A DNA stretch of 55,236 nucleotides from Anaerolineae bacterium. Its GTDB lineage: Bacteria > Chloroflexota > Anaerolineae > 4572-78 > J111. Positions within the stretch are counted from its first letter, which is position 1, and every line of letters begins with the position of its first letter. The translations under genes and the position numbers were made by a program. The notes beneath the pieces are model-generated. The model made no database searches. It had not been told where the DNA came from and was given only the letters and a program-made list of their open reading frames with translations. The DNA lies in the NCBI GenBank assembly GCA_016931895.1, contig JAFGDY010000296.1, positions 1-55,236 of the forward strand, read 5' to 3'. Shown piece by piece: positions 28,020 to 36,906 of this stretch.

Positions 28020-28033
28020 AATACGTAATACGC
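28020..28033 (+). repeat. Two 7-base units (AATACGT, AATACGC)
   Basis: The same unit family recurs inside the GT-C genes at 42634 and 45215. Only two units here. Confidence 0.6.
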
Positions 28034-28082
28034 CTTGAGAAGTTGCCTCAGTAAGATTCCGCAAAATGAGTTTTTAGAGAGT

Positions 28083-28835
28083 ATGATGAGAATAAAAGAG
28101 TATAGCCGTTTTGAACTTAAATACGTTTTGAGCCGGGAACAGCAGGGCCGGCTGGTGGAGGTGTTGGCCGATTATTTGCAGCCCGACGTTATGGGCGACG
28201 CGCAGGGGCGTTATAACATCACCAGCCTTTACTACGACACGGATGACTACAAAGCCTATTGGGATAAAATTGAAGGGCACAAGTTTCGGCGCAAGGTGCG
28301 GGTGCGGGTTTACGGCGACCAGGTGGTTACGCCCGACACCCCTTGTTTTGCCGAAATCAAACAACGCAGAAACAAGACCCTGCAAAAAAAACGAGTCAAA
28401 ATGTCCTACGCCTTGGCCATTGCCCTGTGTGGGGCCGGTGAGCCGGTGGAGAATGTGTCGGCAACAGAGCAGGCCGTGATTGAGGAAATCCAATATTTGT
28501 ATTATACTCTGCAATTGCAGCCGGCCTGCGTGGTCAGTTACGACCGCCTGGCCTTTAACGGCGGTGAATACGACCCTGGCCTGCGGGTCACGTTTGACAC
28601 CAACTTAAAAGGCCGCACCCATGACCTGTCTTTACTTTCCGCCGGCCAGGTGGAAAATCATTTTTTTATGCCGCCGGGGTCGTGTGTTCTGGAAATTAAA
28701 GTAAACTACCGGGTGCCTTACTGGTTAACCGAGCTGATCGGCAAACATCGCTGCACCTTGCGCCGAATTAGCAAATACTGCACTGCTTTGGAGCAATCCA
28801 AGGCGCTATTACAGCATCAGCAAATATTTTATTAA
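28083..28835 (+). CDS. VTC-domain protein (polyphosphate polymerase domain)
   Basis: A 250-residue single-domain protein of the VTC/TTM superfamily, whose eukaryotic members polymerise polyphosphate from ATP in a tunnel lined by basic and acidic residues. Visible tunnel motifs: SRFELKYVL (R9, E11, K13), RRKVRVRVYG, CFAEIKQRRNKTLQKKRV, and a C-terminal VLEIKVNYRVPYW. No membrane span. The start is the ATG at 28083 (or 28086) after a weak AGAGAG; the open frame back to 28035 has no support. It lies 16 bases before the DUF4956 gene and follows CotH 3, a combination known from many bacteria where the three families co-occur. Confidence 0.9.
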   Translation: MMRIKEYSRFELKYVLSREQQGRLVEVLADYLQPDVMGDAQGRYNITSLYYDTDDYKAYWDKIEGHKFRRKVRVRVYGDQVVTPDTPCFAEIKQRRNKTLQKKRVKMSYALAIALCGAGEPVENVSATEQAVIEEIQYLYYTLQLQPACVVSYDRLAFNGGEYDPGLRVTFDTNLKGRTHDLSLLSAGQVENHFFMPPGSCVLEIKVNYRVPYWLTELIGKHRCTLRRISKYCTALEQSKALLQHQQIFY

Positions 28836-28851
28836 AAAAGAGGGAATGGTA

Positions 28852-29544
28852 ATGGATTTCTTAAAACTCCTGGAGAGCCTCCAGGATGCTACCAATGTTT
28901 TTTCCACGGAAGATGTTATTTTTGTCTTGATCCTCAGCTTTGTGCTCTCGTTGATAATTGCCTGGGTTTACAGACTCACCTACCGGGGCGTCTCATACAC
29001 CCAATCTTACGTGCATACCTTGATTATGATGACCATGGTGGTGGCGGTGATCATGCTGATCATCGGCTCTAACATTGCGCGAGCCTTTGCCCTGGTGGGC
29101 GCGTTGTCCATTGTGCGGTTTCGTAACGCGGTCAAAGATACCCGCGATGTGGGTTATATTTTCTTTGCCATGGCCATTGGCATGGCCGTAGGCACGCGCT
29201 TTTACCTGCTGGCCATTATTGCTACGGTGATCATTTCTTTTATCTGGTGGGGCATGGCTACGCTCAACCTGTTTGCCAAAGACATTCGAGAGCAAATCCT
29301 CAAGATCAGGTTGCCGGCCGACATGCCCTACGACACTCTGTTTGACCGCGTTTTTGCCCGGTACCTGGCCCGTTTTAGCCTGATTGCGGTTGAAACCGTT
29401 CAGGCCGGAACGCAGACCGAGTTGATTTACGGCATTGAGCTTAAAAAGCAGCAGGAGGCCCAGGAACTTATGGCCGAATTGCGCAAACTCAACGACAACA
29501 ACAAAGTGGCGCTGCTTACGGGACACCACGAAGTTGATCTCTAG
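28852..29544 (+). CDS. DUF4956 membrane protein
   Basis: A 230-residue membrane protein with about four helices in residues 20-140 and a soluble C-terminus of about 80 residues. The DUF4956 core ALVGALSIVRFRNAVKDTRD is intact. AGAGGG seven bases upstream selects the second ATG (28852) over the one at 28846. DUF4956 genes usually sit beside VTC-domain genes; the membrane protein may recruit the soluble VTC domain, which is inference. Its 3' end may overlap the following oxidoreductase gene by 11 bases. Confidence 0.9.
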   Translation: MDFLKLLESLQDATNVFSTEDVIFVLILSFVLSLIIAWVYRLTYRGVSYTQSYVHTLIMMTMVVAVIMLIIGSNIARAFALVGALSIVRFRNAVKDTRDVGYIFFAMAIGMAVGTRFYLLAIIATVIISFIWWGMATLNLFAKDIREQILKIRLPADMPYDTLFDRVFARYLARFSLIAVETVQAGTQTELIYGIELKKQQEAQELMAELRKLNDNNKVALLTGHHEVDL

Positions 29545-31024
29545 ATCGGGCCGGTGGAGTGACGCCATAGACAAGTCAACAGCACTCAAAACCGAGACCG
29601 CCATCACCTCAGACGTGGTCATCATTGGAGCGGGGCCAACGGGCCTGACTGCGGCTTACCAATTGGCCAAGCTTGGCCAAAAGACCATTGTTTTTGAAAA
29701 AGAGCGATTGGTTGGCGGGATTGCTCGCACCGAGAATTACAAAGGCTACGGCATTGACATTGGCGGCCATCGTTTTTATACCAAAGTGGCCGAAGTGGAA
29801 GCCATGTGGCACGAGGTGTTGGGCGATGACTTTTTGCCCCGCCGTCGCCTATCGCGGATTTATTACAAAAACAAATTTTTTTACTATCCCATCCGTTTTT
29901 TTGATGCCTTGTTTAAGCTGGGCCTGGTGGAAAGCGTCCGGGTGGGGGCCAGTTATGGGTGGGCTAAAATCCACCCTTATCCCCAGGAAGAAAATTTTGA
30001 GGAGTGGGTGTCTAACCGCTTTGGCCGGCGCCTGTACCAGATTTTCTTCAAAACTTATACCGAAAAAGTCTGGGGCATGCCCTGCACCGAAATCAAGGCC
30101 GAGTGGGCCGCCCAACGCATCAAGGGGCTTTCTTTGTCGCGGGCGGTCAAAGACGCCTTGTTCAAGCCTAAAAACCAGCAGGTCAAAACCCTGATTGATA
30201 CGTTTCATTATCCCCGGCGCGGGCCGGGCATGCTCTGGCGGCGGGTGCAGGAATTGATTGAGGCCCAGGGCCACCGGGTGATGCCGGAGTCTGACGTGGT
30301 GGAAGTGTATGTGGCCGGGGGGCGGGTCAAACACATTGTGGCCAATAGCCCCAATGGGCCAATCATGGCTTTGGGCAGGCATTTCATTTCCAGTATGCCC
30401 TTGAGCGAATTGATCCTAAAAATAAAACCGACCCCACCATCAGACGTTGTGACAGCGGCGCGTCAGCTTGCTTACCGCGATTTTTTGACCGTAGCCTTGA
30501 TTGTTCGGCGGGATGACCTTTTTCCCGATAACTGGATTTATATTCACAGCCCGGAGGTCAAAGTGGGCCGCATCCAAAACTTCAAAAATTGGAGTCCTGA
30601 AATGATTCCTCCCGCTCAACCGGAGACCACCTGCATTGGCCTGGAATATTTTTGCGCCGAAGGCGATGAATTGTGGCAGATGGCCGACGCCGACCTGGTA
30701 GCCCTGGGCCGGCAAGAAATGGCCCGTATGGGCCTGGTGGCCGAAAAGGACGTGGTGGAGGGGGTGGTCCTGCGCCAGCCCAAAGCCTATCCTGTTTACA
30801 TGGGCGCATACCAGAAACACCTTGATATCATCAGAACATATCTTGACACCATTGAGAATCTGCAATCTGCCGGGCGCAACGGCCTGCACATGTACAACAA
30901 TCAAGACCATTCCATGCTCACGGCCATGCTGGCCGTAAAAAATATTACGGGCGAAAAACACAATTTGTGGTCGGTGAATACGGAGCGGTCTTATCATGAA
31001 GAAGTTTATATTAACCAAAAATAG
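29534..31024 (+). CDS. NAD(P)/FAD-dependent oxidoreductase (amine-oxidase/UDP-galactopyranose-mutase-like fold)
   Basis: About 490 residues. The dinucleotide-binding motif VVIIGAGPTGLTAAYQL is near the N-terminus, then an FEKERLVGGIART glycine box and GIDIGGHRFYTK. The pattern resembles flavoproteins annotated as protoporphyrinogen-oxidase-like or UDP-galactopyranose-mutase-like; in glycan loci these probably act on sugar nucleotides or polyprenyl-linked sugars. The start is uncertain. No ATG exists in frame before the FAD motif. Candidates are TTG at 29534, overlapping DUF4956, and GTG at 29615 inside the motif. An ATA at 29567 is also possible; it has a GGTGGAG seven bases upstream. I list the TTG. 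Followed by the GT2 gene 39 bases on. Confidence 0.83.
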   Translation: MISRSGRWSDAIDKSTALKTETAITSDVVIIGAGPTGLTAAYQLAKLGQKTIVFEKERLVGGIARTENYKGYGIDIGGHRFYTKVAEVEAMWHEVLGDDFLPRRRLSRIYYKNKFFYYPIRFFDALFKLGLVESVRVGASYGWAKIHPYPQEENFEEWVSNRFGRRLYQIFFKTYTEKVWGMPCTEIKAEWAAQRIKGLSLSRAVKDALFKPKNQQVKTLIDTFHYPRRGPGMLWRRVQELIEAQGHRVMPESDVVEVYVAGGRVKHIVANSPNGPIMALGRHFISSMPLSELILKIKPTPPSDVVTAARQLAYRDFLTVALIVRRDDLFPDNWIYIHSPEVKVGRIQNFKNWSPEMIPPAQPETTCIGLEYFCAEGDELWQMADADLVALGRQEMARMGLVAEKDVVEGVVLRQPKAYPVYMGAYQKHLDIIRTYLDTIENLQSAGRNGLHMYNNQDHSMLTAMLAVKNITGEKHNLWSVNTERSYHEEVYINQK

Positions 31025-31063
31025 CAGAAAGTAAGTGATAGAGCCTTACCGGCCGGCCAAACC

Positions 31064-32029
31064 ATGAAAACCAAGCCAATCCTTTCAGTTGTCATTCCTT
31101 TGCTGGATGAGGCAGGGAATTTAGAACTGTTGCACCAAAAGTTAACCGAAACGCTGCCGGAGGTGGGTCAACCGTATGAGATCATCTTTATCAACGACGG
31201 CAGCACCGATGGGTCCGCGGAAATTTTAAACCGCCTCTTTGAGCGTGACCCGGCGGTCCAGGTGATCCACTTTCAGCAGAATTTTGGCAAAACTGCGGCC
31301 CTTACTGCCGGCTTTCGCCACAGCCGGGGCCAAACCCTGATCACCCTGGATGCCGATTTGCAGGACGATCCCGCCGAAATTCCGGCTATGCTGGCCAAAC
31401 TGGCCGAGGGTTATGATTTGGTGGCGGCCTGGCGTTACCATCGCCAGGACCCGGTTGACAAAACCCTGCCTTCGCGTTTGTTCAATTGGGCGGTAACCAC
31501 GTTTAGCGGGGTGAAGTTGCACGATTTCAACTGCGGTTTTAAAGTGTACCGCCGGGCCGTAACCGAGCAGATTTCTCTCTATAGCGACTTTCACCGTTTT
31601 ATCCCGGTTTTGGCGGCGGGCAAAGGCTTTCGCGTTACCGAACTGGCAGTGCAGCACCATCCCCGGCACGCCGGTAGTTCCAAATACGGCAACGTGGGCC
31701 GGGCCATGCGCGGCACGTTAGACCTGATTACGGTTCTTTTTTTACAAACCTATCTCAAACATCCCCTGCGACTCTTTGGCACCGGCGGGGCCATTGTGTT
31801 TGGCCTGGGCGGTTTAATTGAACTTTACCTGGCCGGGTTGTGGTTGCTGCGGGCCTGGGGCGTTGCCGAAGTGGGGCCGATTGGCACCCGTCCCCTCTTT
31901 ACGGTGGGCATTTTGGCCATGATTTTGGGGATTCAATTATTTTCAACCGGCCTGCTGGGCGAAATGTTGCGCTACTTTACCTATCGCCCCGAACAGGAAT
32001 ATGTTATTCAAAAAGTGCTCAAACACTGA
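31064..32029 (+). CDS. Polyprenyl-phosphate glycosyltransferase, GT2 family (DPM1/GtrB-like)
   Basis: A 321-residue GT2 enzyme. The nucleotide-binding FINDGSTDGS (43-51), the metal-binding LDADLQDD (D96, D98), and CGFKVYRR are typical of polyprenyl-phosphate mannose/glucose synthases. Two membrane spans follow (about 235-260 and 270-300). Such enzymes move a sugar from a nucleotide to polyprenyl phosphate on the inner face, giving the donor for GT-C enzymes; nine GT-C genes lie in the window, so this is probably their supplier. The next gene overlaps its stop by one base. Confidence 0.92.
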   Translation: MKTKPILSVVIPLLDEAGNLELLHQKLTETLPEVGQPYEIIFINDGSTDGSAEILNRLFERDPAVQVIHFQQNFGKTAALTAGFRHSRGQTLITLDADLQDDPAEIPAMLAKLAEGYDLVAAWRYHRQDPVDKTLPSRLFNWAVTTFSGVKLHDFNCGFKVYRRAVTEQISLYSDFHRFIPVLAAGKGFRVTELAVQHHPRHAGSSKYGNVGRAMRGTLDLITVLFLQTYLKHPLRLFGTGGAIVFGLGGLIELYLAGLWLLRAWGVAEVGPIGTRPLFTVGILAMILGIQLFSTGLLGEMLRYFTYRPEQEYVIQKVLKH

Positions 32030-32634
32030 TGATAGAAGGTCACGGCAATCTCCAAAAACACCTTAATCCCAATCCCTTCCAACGGTTCCTGTTAAAAAAA
32101 TTTCACCAAAAAATTACGAAATTGGTGCGACAGACAAAGGCCAATTACATCCTTGACGCCGGTTGTGGGGAAGGCTTTGTGATTAACTATTTGCGCCAGC
32201 AAAACCCTGCGCTCACAATAGTTGGCGGCGACTTTAGCCTTGAGGCATTGGGCTGGGGCCGGGCCAACGTGGCGCACCAGGCCCCCCTGGTGGTATTTGA
32301 CCTGCATCATTTGCCCTTTCCCGATAACGGCTTTCCCCTGGTGCTTTGCCTGGAGGTGTTGGAACACCTGCCCAACTCGACCGTTGGTTTGCGCGAATTG
32401 GCCCGCGTGTCTTCAGCCTACCTGCTGTTGAGCGTTCCTCACGAACCCTGGTTTCGCGTCTCAAACTTTTTGCGGGGCAAACACGTGTCGGCCCTGGGCA
32501 ACGACCCGGAGCATTTGCACAATTACACCGGCCGTAGTTTCCGGAGGATGGTCAGGGGGGTGGTTGACTTGGTCTGGCATGGTTACTCCTTTCCCTGGCA
32601 GATTGTTTTGGCCCGCAAAGCCAGGGTAAAATGA
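32029..32634 (+). CDS. Class I SAM-dependent methyltransferase
   Basis: A 201-residue methyltransferase with motif I ILDAGCGEGF (41-50), acidic residue at GGDFS, and motif IV-like LVLCLEVLEHLPN. The C-terminal region YTGRSFRRMV resembles methyltransferases acting on small molecules or sugars. It starts on the ATG that shares one base with the GT2 stop, so the pair is coupled. A glycan or lipid-carrier substrate is suggested by position only. Confidence 0.85.
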   Translation: MIEGHGNLQKHLNPNPFQRFLLKKFHQKITKLVRQTKANYILDAGCGEGFVINYLRQQNPALTIVGGDFSLEALGWGRANVAHQAPLVVFDLHHLPFPDNGFPLVLCLEVLEHLPNSTVGLRELARVSSAYLLLSVPHEPWFRVSNFLRGKHVSALGNDPEHLHNYTGRSFRRMVRGVVDLVWHGYSFPWQIVLARKARVK

Positions 32635-32644
32635 AATTTCGAGA

Positions 32645-32673
32645 TTGCCGTTAGCCCCCGGCTTGCGTATAAT
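32645..32673 (+). promoter_or_regulatory. Promoter for the pentapeptide-repeat gene
   Basis: TTGCCG (32645-32650), 17 bases and a perfect TATAAT (32668-32673). Transcription would begin near 32680, 30 bases before the ATG. Confidence 0.7.
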
Positions 32674-32709
32674 TTGGGCAGCGGGTAATATAACTCCTTG
32701 AGAGAAGTG

Positions 32710-33309
32710 ATGGAACGAGAAGAAGTTATCCAAATTGTTAAAATTGCGCACCGGGAAAACAAGGCACCAGACTTGCGTCGGGTCCAATTGAGCGGCGTTG
32801 ACCTGAACGGCGTCAATTTGCGCCGGGTGAATCTGAACGAGGCCGACTTGTATCAAGTTAATTTGAGCGGAACCAACTTGAGCGAAGCCAGCCTGATTTT
32901 TGCCAACTTAATGAAAGCCAATCTGGGTAGGGCTAATTTGCGCCAGGCCAACCTGGTTTTTGCCAATTTGCGTTTGGCCGATCTGGCCGGCGTTGATCTG
33001 ACCGAAGCCAATTTAAGCGCCACCGATTTATTTGGGGCTAACCTGAGCGGGGCCAATTTAACTGAGGCCAATCTATCCGAGGCTAACCTGAGTGAAACCA
33101 ATCTCGGCGGCGCCCATCTCCGTGAGGCCAACCTGAGCGAGTCCAGCCTGTACGAAACCGACCTGCGCGGCGCGGATTTGCGCGGCGCCGACCTGAATGG
33201 CGTCAATCTTACCCGGGCCGTCTACAATCGCCGGACCAAATGGGATAAAAGCTTCAATCCCGTAGCGGCGGGGGCCGTCAAGGATAAAAAATGGTTTGAC
33301 CTCTTTTAG
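32710..33309 (+). CDS. Pentapeptide-repeat protein
   Basis: A 199-residue protein. After about 25 residues the chain is almost all A(D/N)LXX repeats, roughly 28 in a row (residues about 28-175), giving a right-handed quadrilateral beta-helix. A short basic tail follows (YNRRTKWDKSF). No signal peptide, so probably cytosolic. The family includes DNA mimics and many proteins of unknown role; no function is assigned. ATG at 32710 is preceded by GAGAG. It has its own promoter and may not belong to the glycan operon. Confidence 0.92.
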   Translation: MEREEVIQIVKIAHRENKAPDLRRVQLSGVDLNGVNLRRVNLNEADLYQVNLSGTNLSEASLIFANLMKANLGRANLRQANLVFANLRLADLAGVDLTEANLSATDLFGANLSGANLTEANLSEANLSETNLGGAHLREANLSESSLYETDLRGADLRGADLNGVNLTRAVYNRRTKWDKSFNPVAAGAVKDKKWFDLF

Positions 33310-33387
33310 ACATCTACTCAACGGCCCTTCGTATTTTCGCAGACTCTTTTTCACCCTCATCCTGCACAGTCAACAACATTTGAGCCT

Positions 33388-34728
33388 ATGCGCATACTCA
33401 TCATTAATTACGAATTTCCCCCCATTGGTGCCGGCGGTGGCAAGGCCAGCCAGAAAATCGCTGCCTGCCTGGTGGAAATGGGGCATACGGTGCGGGTTAT
33501 CACCAGCCGGCCTACCCAGCTTTACACTTTTTTTGGCAATATGTCCGTGCTCGCCGGTTTGGGATTTTGGATTTACCTGGTTTACATCAAACTCGCCTTC
33601 AACAAAGACTTAAGCGACCACGGTTTTACGATCCTGGGGACTCTGCTTCTGCTGATTGGCTTTATCCTGCGCAACACCGGCCTCACCTGGGAATTGACCA
33701 ATCCTATTCGCGGCCTCAAGCCGGTTGAATTTATTGATGGAGTAGAAGTGCGGCGCATCCCGGTGTTGCGCCAGCGCCAGGAGTATTGTTCCACGTTTGA
33801 AATGGGCACGTTTTTATTGAGCGGCCTGTGGCACGGTTTGGCCCAGGCGCGTGAATTCAAACCCGACCTGGTGCACATTTTTTTTGGCCTGCCCGATGGG
33901 CCGATTGGTTGGGCCTTAAAGCGGGTGTACGGTTTGCCCTACCTCATCTCGTTGCGGGGGGCCGACGTGCCCTCGGACGAAGTCAAACGATTTGCCAAAC
34001 ACTACCGGGTGCTGCGGCCTTTTGTCCGCTGGCTCTGGCGCGACGCCGACGCCTTGGTAGCCGTGTCAAACGGCTTGCGGGAATATGCCCACGAAACCGC
34101 TATGGATTTGCCCATCCACGTTATTCCCAATGCCATTGAACTATCGCAGTTTACGCCACCCCGGCAGCGCAGCCACGACGGTCCGGTGCGTTTGCTGTTT
34201 GTGGGTCGGTTTAACGCCTTTAAGAACGTGGAAACTCTCCTGGAAGGTGTGGCCCGGCTGAAAAAGATGGGCATGGTTAATTTTGAATTACAATTGATTG
34301 GCGATGGCGAACGCCGGGCCAATTTAGAACGATTGACGGTGGCCCACCAACTCACCAAACATGTGCATTTTTTGGGCTGGGTGGACCGGGAAGCCATTGT
34401 CACCCGTTACCGGCAGGCCGACGTGTTTGTTACGGCCACCACCTGGGAAGGAATGCCCAACACCGTGTTAGAGGCAATGGCCTGTGGCCTGCCCATCGTT
34501 GCCACCCGCGCCTCCGGCCTGGGAGAATTGGTGCGCGAAGGCGTCAACGGCTACCTGGTAGACATCAACGATCCGGCTGTCCTGGCCGAACGCCTGGCCG
34601 ATCTGGTGGATAATCCCTACGAGCGACAGCGTATGGGCAAAGAAAGCCGCAAGATCGCCGAACAGGAATTTGCCTGGGAGTACATTACCGAGCAATATGT
34701 AGAAATTTATCAGAAAATTAGAAATTAG
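33388..34728 (+). CDS. GT-B glycosyltransferase (GT4/GT1-like) with two membrane helices inserted in the N-domain
   Basis: A 446-residue GT-B enzyme. The N-terminal domain starts MRILIINYEFPPIGAGGG as in GT4 enzymes. It is interrupted at about residues 47-110 by two hydrophobic segments (LAGLGFWIYLVYIKLAF and ILGTLLLLIGFIL), and then resumes (PVEFIDGVEVRRIPV). The C-terminal domain holds LLFVGRFNAFKN and the donor-site stretch GMPNTVLEAMACGLPIVAT. Cytosolic transfer of a sugar from a nucleotide to a membrane-bound acceptor is likely. The final KIRN and the stop codon come from a 7-base repeat array. Confidence 0.87.
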   Translation: MRILIINYEFPPIGAGGGKASQKIAACLVEMGHTVRVITSRPTQLYTFFGNMSVLAGLGFWIYLVYIKLAFNKDLSDHGFTILGTLLLLIGFILRNTGLTWELTNPIRGLKPVEFIDGVEVRRIPVLRQRQEYCSTFEMGTFLLSGLWHGLAQAREFKPDLVHIFFGLPDGPIGWALKRVYGLPYLISLRGADVPSDEVKRFAKHYRVLRPFVRWLWRDADALVAVSNGLREYAHETAMDLPIHVIPNAIELSQFTPPRQRSHDGPVRLLFVGRFNAFKNVETLLEGVARLKKMGMVNFELQLIGDGERRANLERLTVAHQLTKHVHFLGWVDREAIVTRYRQADVFVTATTWEGMPNTVLEAMACGLPIVATRASGLGELVREGVNGYLVDINDPAVLAERLADLVDNPYERQRMGKESRKIAEQEFAWEYITEQYVEIYQKIRN

Positions 34729-34737
34729 AGATTTCTA
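34710..34737 (+). repeat. 7-base tandem array over the GT-B stop codon
   Basis: Units TCAGAAA, ATTAGAA, ATTAGAG, ATTTCTA. The stop TAG (34726-34728) is inside unit three. Confidence 0.78.
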
Positions 34738-34745
34738 ATTCTTTT
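34716..34745 (+). terminator. AT-rich hairpin with T-run
   Basis: AATTAGAAAT and ATTTCTAATT pair perfectly (10 bp) around TAGAG and are followed by CTTTT. It overlaps the repeat array and ends five bases before the next start codon. Weakly stable. Confidence 0.4.
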
Positions 34746-34749
34746 ACCT

Positions 34750-36906
34750 ATGCGTTTACCAACTATCACCCTTATTATCCTCACCCTGGCCGGTTTTGCC
34801 CTGCGTCTGCACTATCTCATTTCCACGCATCCCTTTTTTGACGAATATACCACCGGGCTGGCCGCCCGCCAGATTTTGCAATACGGCTGGCCGGTATTGC
34901 CTTCCGGCCTATTTTACGAACACGGCCTGCTGGCCACTTACGTGATCGCCCCTTTTGCCGCTTTATTTATCAACGCGCCAGTCTCGCAATGGCAGCCTGC
35001 GCATTGGAGCTTGATGCTTGCCCGCTGGCCCAGCCTGCTCGTCAGCGCCGTCACCATTCCCTTGCTTTACACGCTTGGCCGCCGTGGGTTTACCACCTCT
35101 CTTTCCGCCCCTCTTGGCCTGTTGGCGGCCGGGCTGTTTGCCTTTAGCCCCGAAGGCATGGTCTGGGGGGGACGGGCGCGAATGTACGCCCTGGCCACCC
35201 TCCTGGTTTTGCTGGCCGTTTACTGGGCTTATCGTGGCTCGATCTGGCCCGCTCCGGCCAAATATCGCTGGTGGGCCTGGTTGACCCTTTTTTTTGCCCT
35301 GCTCACCCAACTGGGCGTTTTGACCCTACTCCCACCCTTGTTAGTAGCCATGCTTAGCCTGGGCTGGCTCTCCTCAAGACAAAAACCCGCTATCCGCCCC
35401 TGGTTTCTCAGGCCAACTGTTGTTCTGGATGGCCTGACTCTGGTGGCCATCATTGGCCTGGCGCTCCTGGTAAAACGTTTAGGCCAACCCCTTGGTGTCC
35501 CAACTTTGGTCGAGCCGGGCAGTGGTCCTCTTTGGCAGGAATTGTTCAAGACAGTCACTTACCAGACCGCCTTCCACTTTTCCTGGCTCGATGCCCTCAA
35601 ATTTCTCTCCCGCCAATTTGGCGTGCCCCACCATTTCTGGCTCACTATCGCTACCCTCATTGGCGCGGTGATCGGCCTGCTTGTTTGGCTCGCCGGCGCA
35701 AACAGTCAGAAATTAGAAATCAGAAAAAAGAAATCCATTTCTAATTCCTATTCCCTATTCTCTATTTTTCTATGGCTTGTTTTTGGCCTCATTATCCTGG
35801 AAATGATCACTTTGCTCGATCCCTTCCGCCGCAACCCCCGCTACGTGGTAATGTACCTGCCCCTTTTTTACCTCATCGCGGCCAGCGCCATCTTTAATTT
35901 TAGATTTATACTCGTTTCACCTTTGACCGCCTTATTGGGGAAAATCGGCATCCGGCATGTGGCGCAGAGAAAAGAGGGCAGGGTGTCCTGTTGGCAGCGC
36001 GGGCTACCTTCCCCGGCCCGGTTTCTCTCCCCCACGTTTGTCTCCCTCGTTCTGCTCATCTTCTTCGTAGCCGTCGGTTTTAACGACCTGCGTTTAACCC
36101 TGGTCACTCCCGAACCGGCCTATGAGGAGGCGTTAGCTTTTGTGCAGGCTAATTGGCAGCCGGGCGACACCTTGCTGACGATGAATACTCCCGCAGCCGG
36201 TCTTTATCTGGGCCATGCCGATGGCTTTACGGTTCAAAAAGAAGCCGAGCAGTTTTTGCTCAAGTCCGGCCCTGTTCCCGTTGACCGCTGGTTGGGTGCG
36301 CCCTGGGTGGGCACTGCCGCCGATTTTAATATGGCTCTCAATGCCGGTAAACGAACCTGGTTTGTTATTGATACCATTCGCCAGCCGGTTTATTTCAAAG
36401 GTGACTGGCTGGCTGTGGTCAACAATCAAATGGAGCAGGTTTGGGCCAAAGACAATGCCCTGGTCTACCGCACCCGGCCTGATCGTATTCCGTTGCCCAC
36501 CCAGCCCCAAACCCTTATCAACGCTACCCTGGGCAATTCAATTCAACTGCTTGGTTACACCCTCAGTGATGGGCCAAATTCGGCCTTGAGCCTCACTCTT
36601 TTCTGGCAACCCCTCACCTCCCTGCCCACCGATTACACCACTTTTCTACACGTTCGCAATCAAGCGGGCGATACGGTGGCGCAACAGGATGGTCAGCCCC
36701 TGGCCGGGCTTTATCCTACCAGCCATTGGCTGCCCGGCGAGACCGTGGTTGACCTCATCACCCTGTCGCTCCCCCCAGATTTGCCCGCCGGGAATTATAC
36801 CGTTTTGGTTGGCCTCTACCAGCTCGACACGCTGGAACGCCTACCCGTGGCCAACGACGCCTCCGGCGAAAACGCCGTTATCTTAGGAGAGTTCACGCTG
36901 CCATGA
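34750..36906 (+). CDS. GT-C glycosyltransferase with one beta-sandwich module (C)
   Basis: A 718-residue polytopic membrane protein. The first external loop holds STHPFFDEYTTGLAARQ, the acidic GT-C motif, and WGGRARMYAL follows in the third helix region as in PMT-like enzymes. About ten helices end near residue 440; one beta-sandwich module closes the protein (LSLTLFWQP, DYTTFLHVRNQ, PPDLPAGNYTVLVGLYQL). The loop encoded at 35705-35767 is a 7-base repeat array read in frame. No ribosome site is seen before the ATG. The next gene overlaps by four bases. Confidence 0.88.
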   Translation: MRLPTITLIILTLAGFALRLHYLISTHPFFDEYTTGLAARQILQYGWPVLPSGLFYEHGLLATYVIAPFAALFINAPVSQWQPAHWSLMLARWPSLLVSAVTIPLLYTLGRRGFTTSLSAPLGLLAAGLFAFSPEGMVWGGRARMYALATLLVLLAVYWAYRGSIWPAPAKYRWWAWLTLFFALLTQLGVLTLLPPLLVAMLSLGWLSSRQKPAIRPWFLRPTVVLDGLTLVAIIGLALLVKRLGQPLGVPTLVEPGSGPLWQELFKTVTYQTAFHFSWLDALKFLSRQFGVPHHFWLTIATLIGAVIGLLVWLAGANSQKLEIRKKKSISNSYSLFSIFLWLVFGLIILEMITLLDPFRRNPRYVVMYLPLFYLIAASAIFNFRFILVSPLTALLGKIGIRHVAQRKEGRVSCWQRGLPSPARFLSPTFVSLVLLIFFVAVGFNDLRLTLVTPEPAYEEALAFVQANWQPGDTLLTMNTPAAGLYLGHADGFTVQKEAEQFLLKSGPVPVDRWLGAPWVGTAADFNMALNAGKRTWFVIDTIRQPVYFKGDWLAVVNNQMEQVWAKDNALVYRTRPDRIPLPTQPQTLINATLGNSIQLLGYTLSDGPNSALSLTLFWQPLTSLPTDYTTFLHVRNQAGDTVAQQDGQPLAGLYPTSHWLPGETVVDLITLSLPPDLPAGNYTVLVGLYQLDTLERLPVANDASGENAVILGEFTLP
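35705..35767 (+). repeat. In-frame 7-base tandem array (ATYAGAA then CCTATTC)
   Basis: GTCAGAA, ATTAGAA, ATCAGAA, AAAAGAA, ATCCATT, TCTAATT, CCTATTC, CCTATTC, TCTATTT. It encodes a Lys/Ser-rich loop (QKLEIRKKKSISNSYSLF) between two helices. Confidence 0.82.

Noticed and set aside
32853-33206. Repetitive open frame on the minus strand
   Set aside because: It mirrors the pentapeptide repeats of the plus-strand gene and has no start signal of its own.
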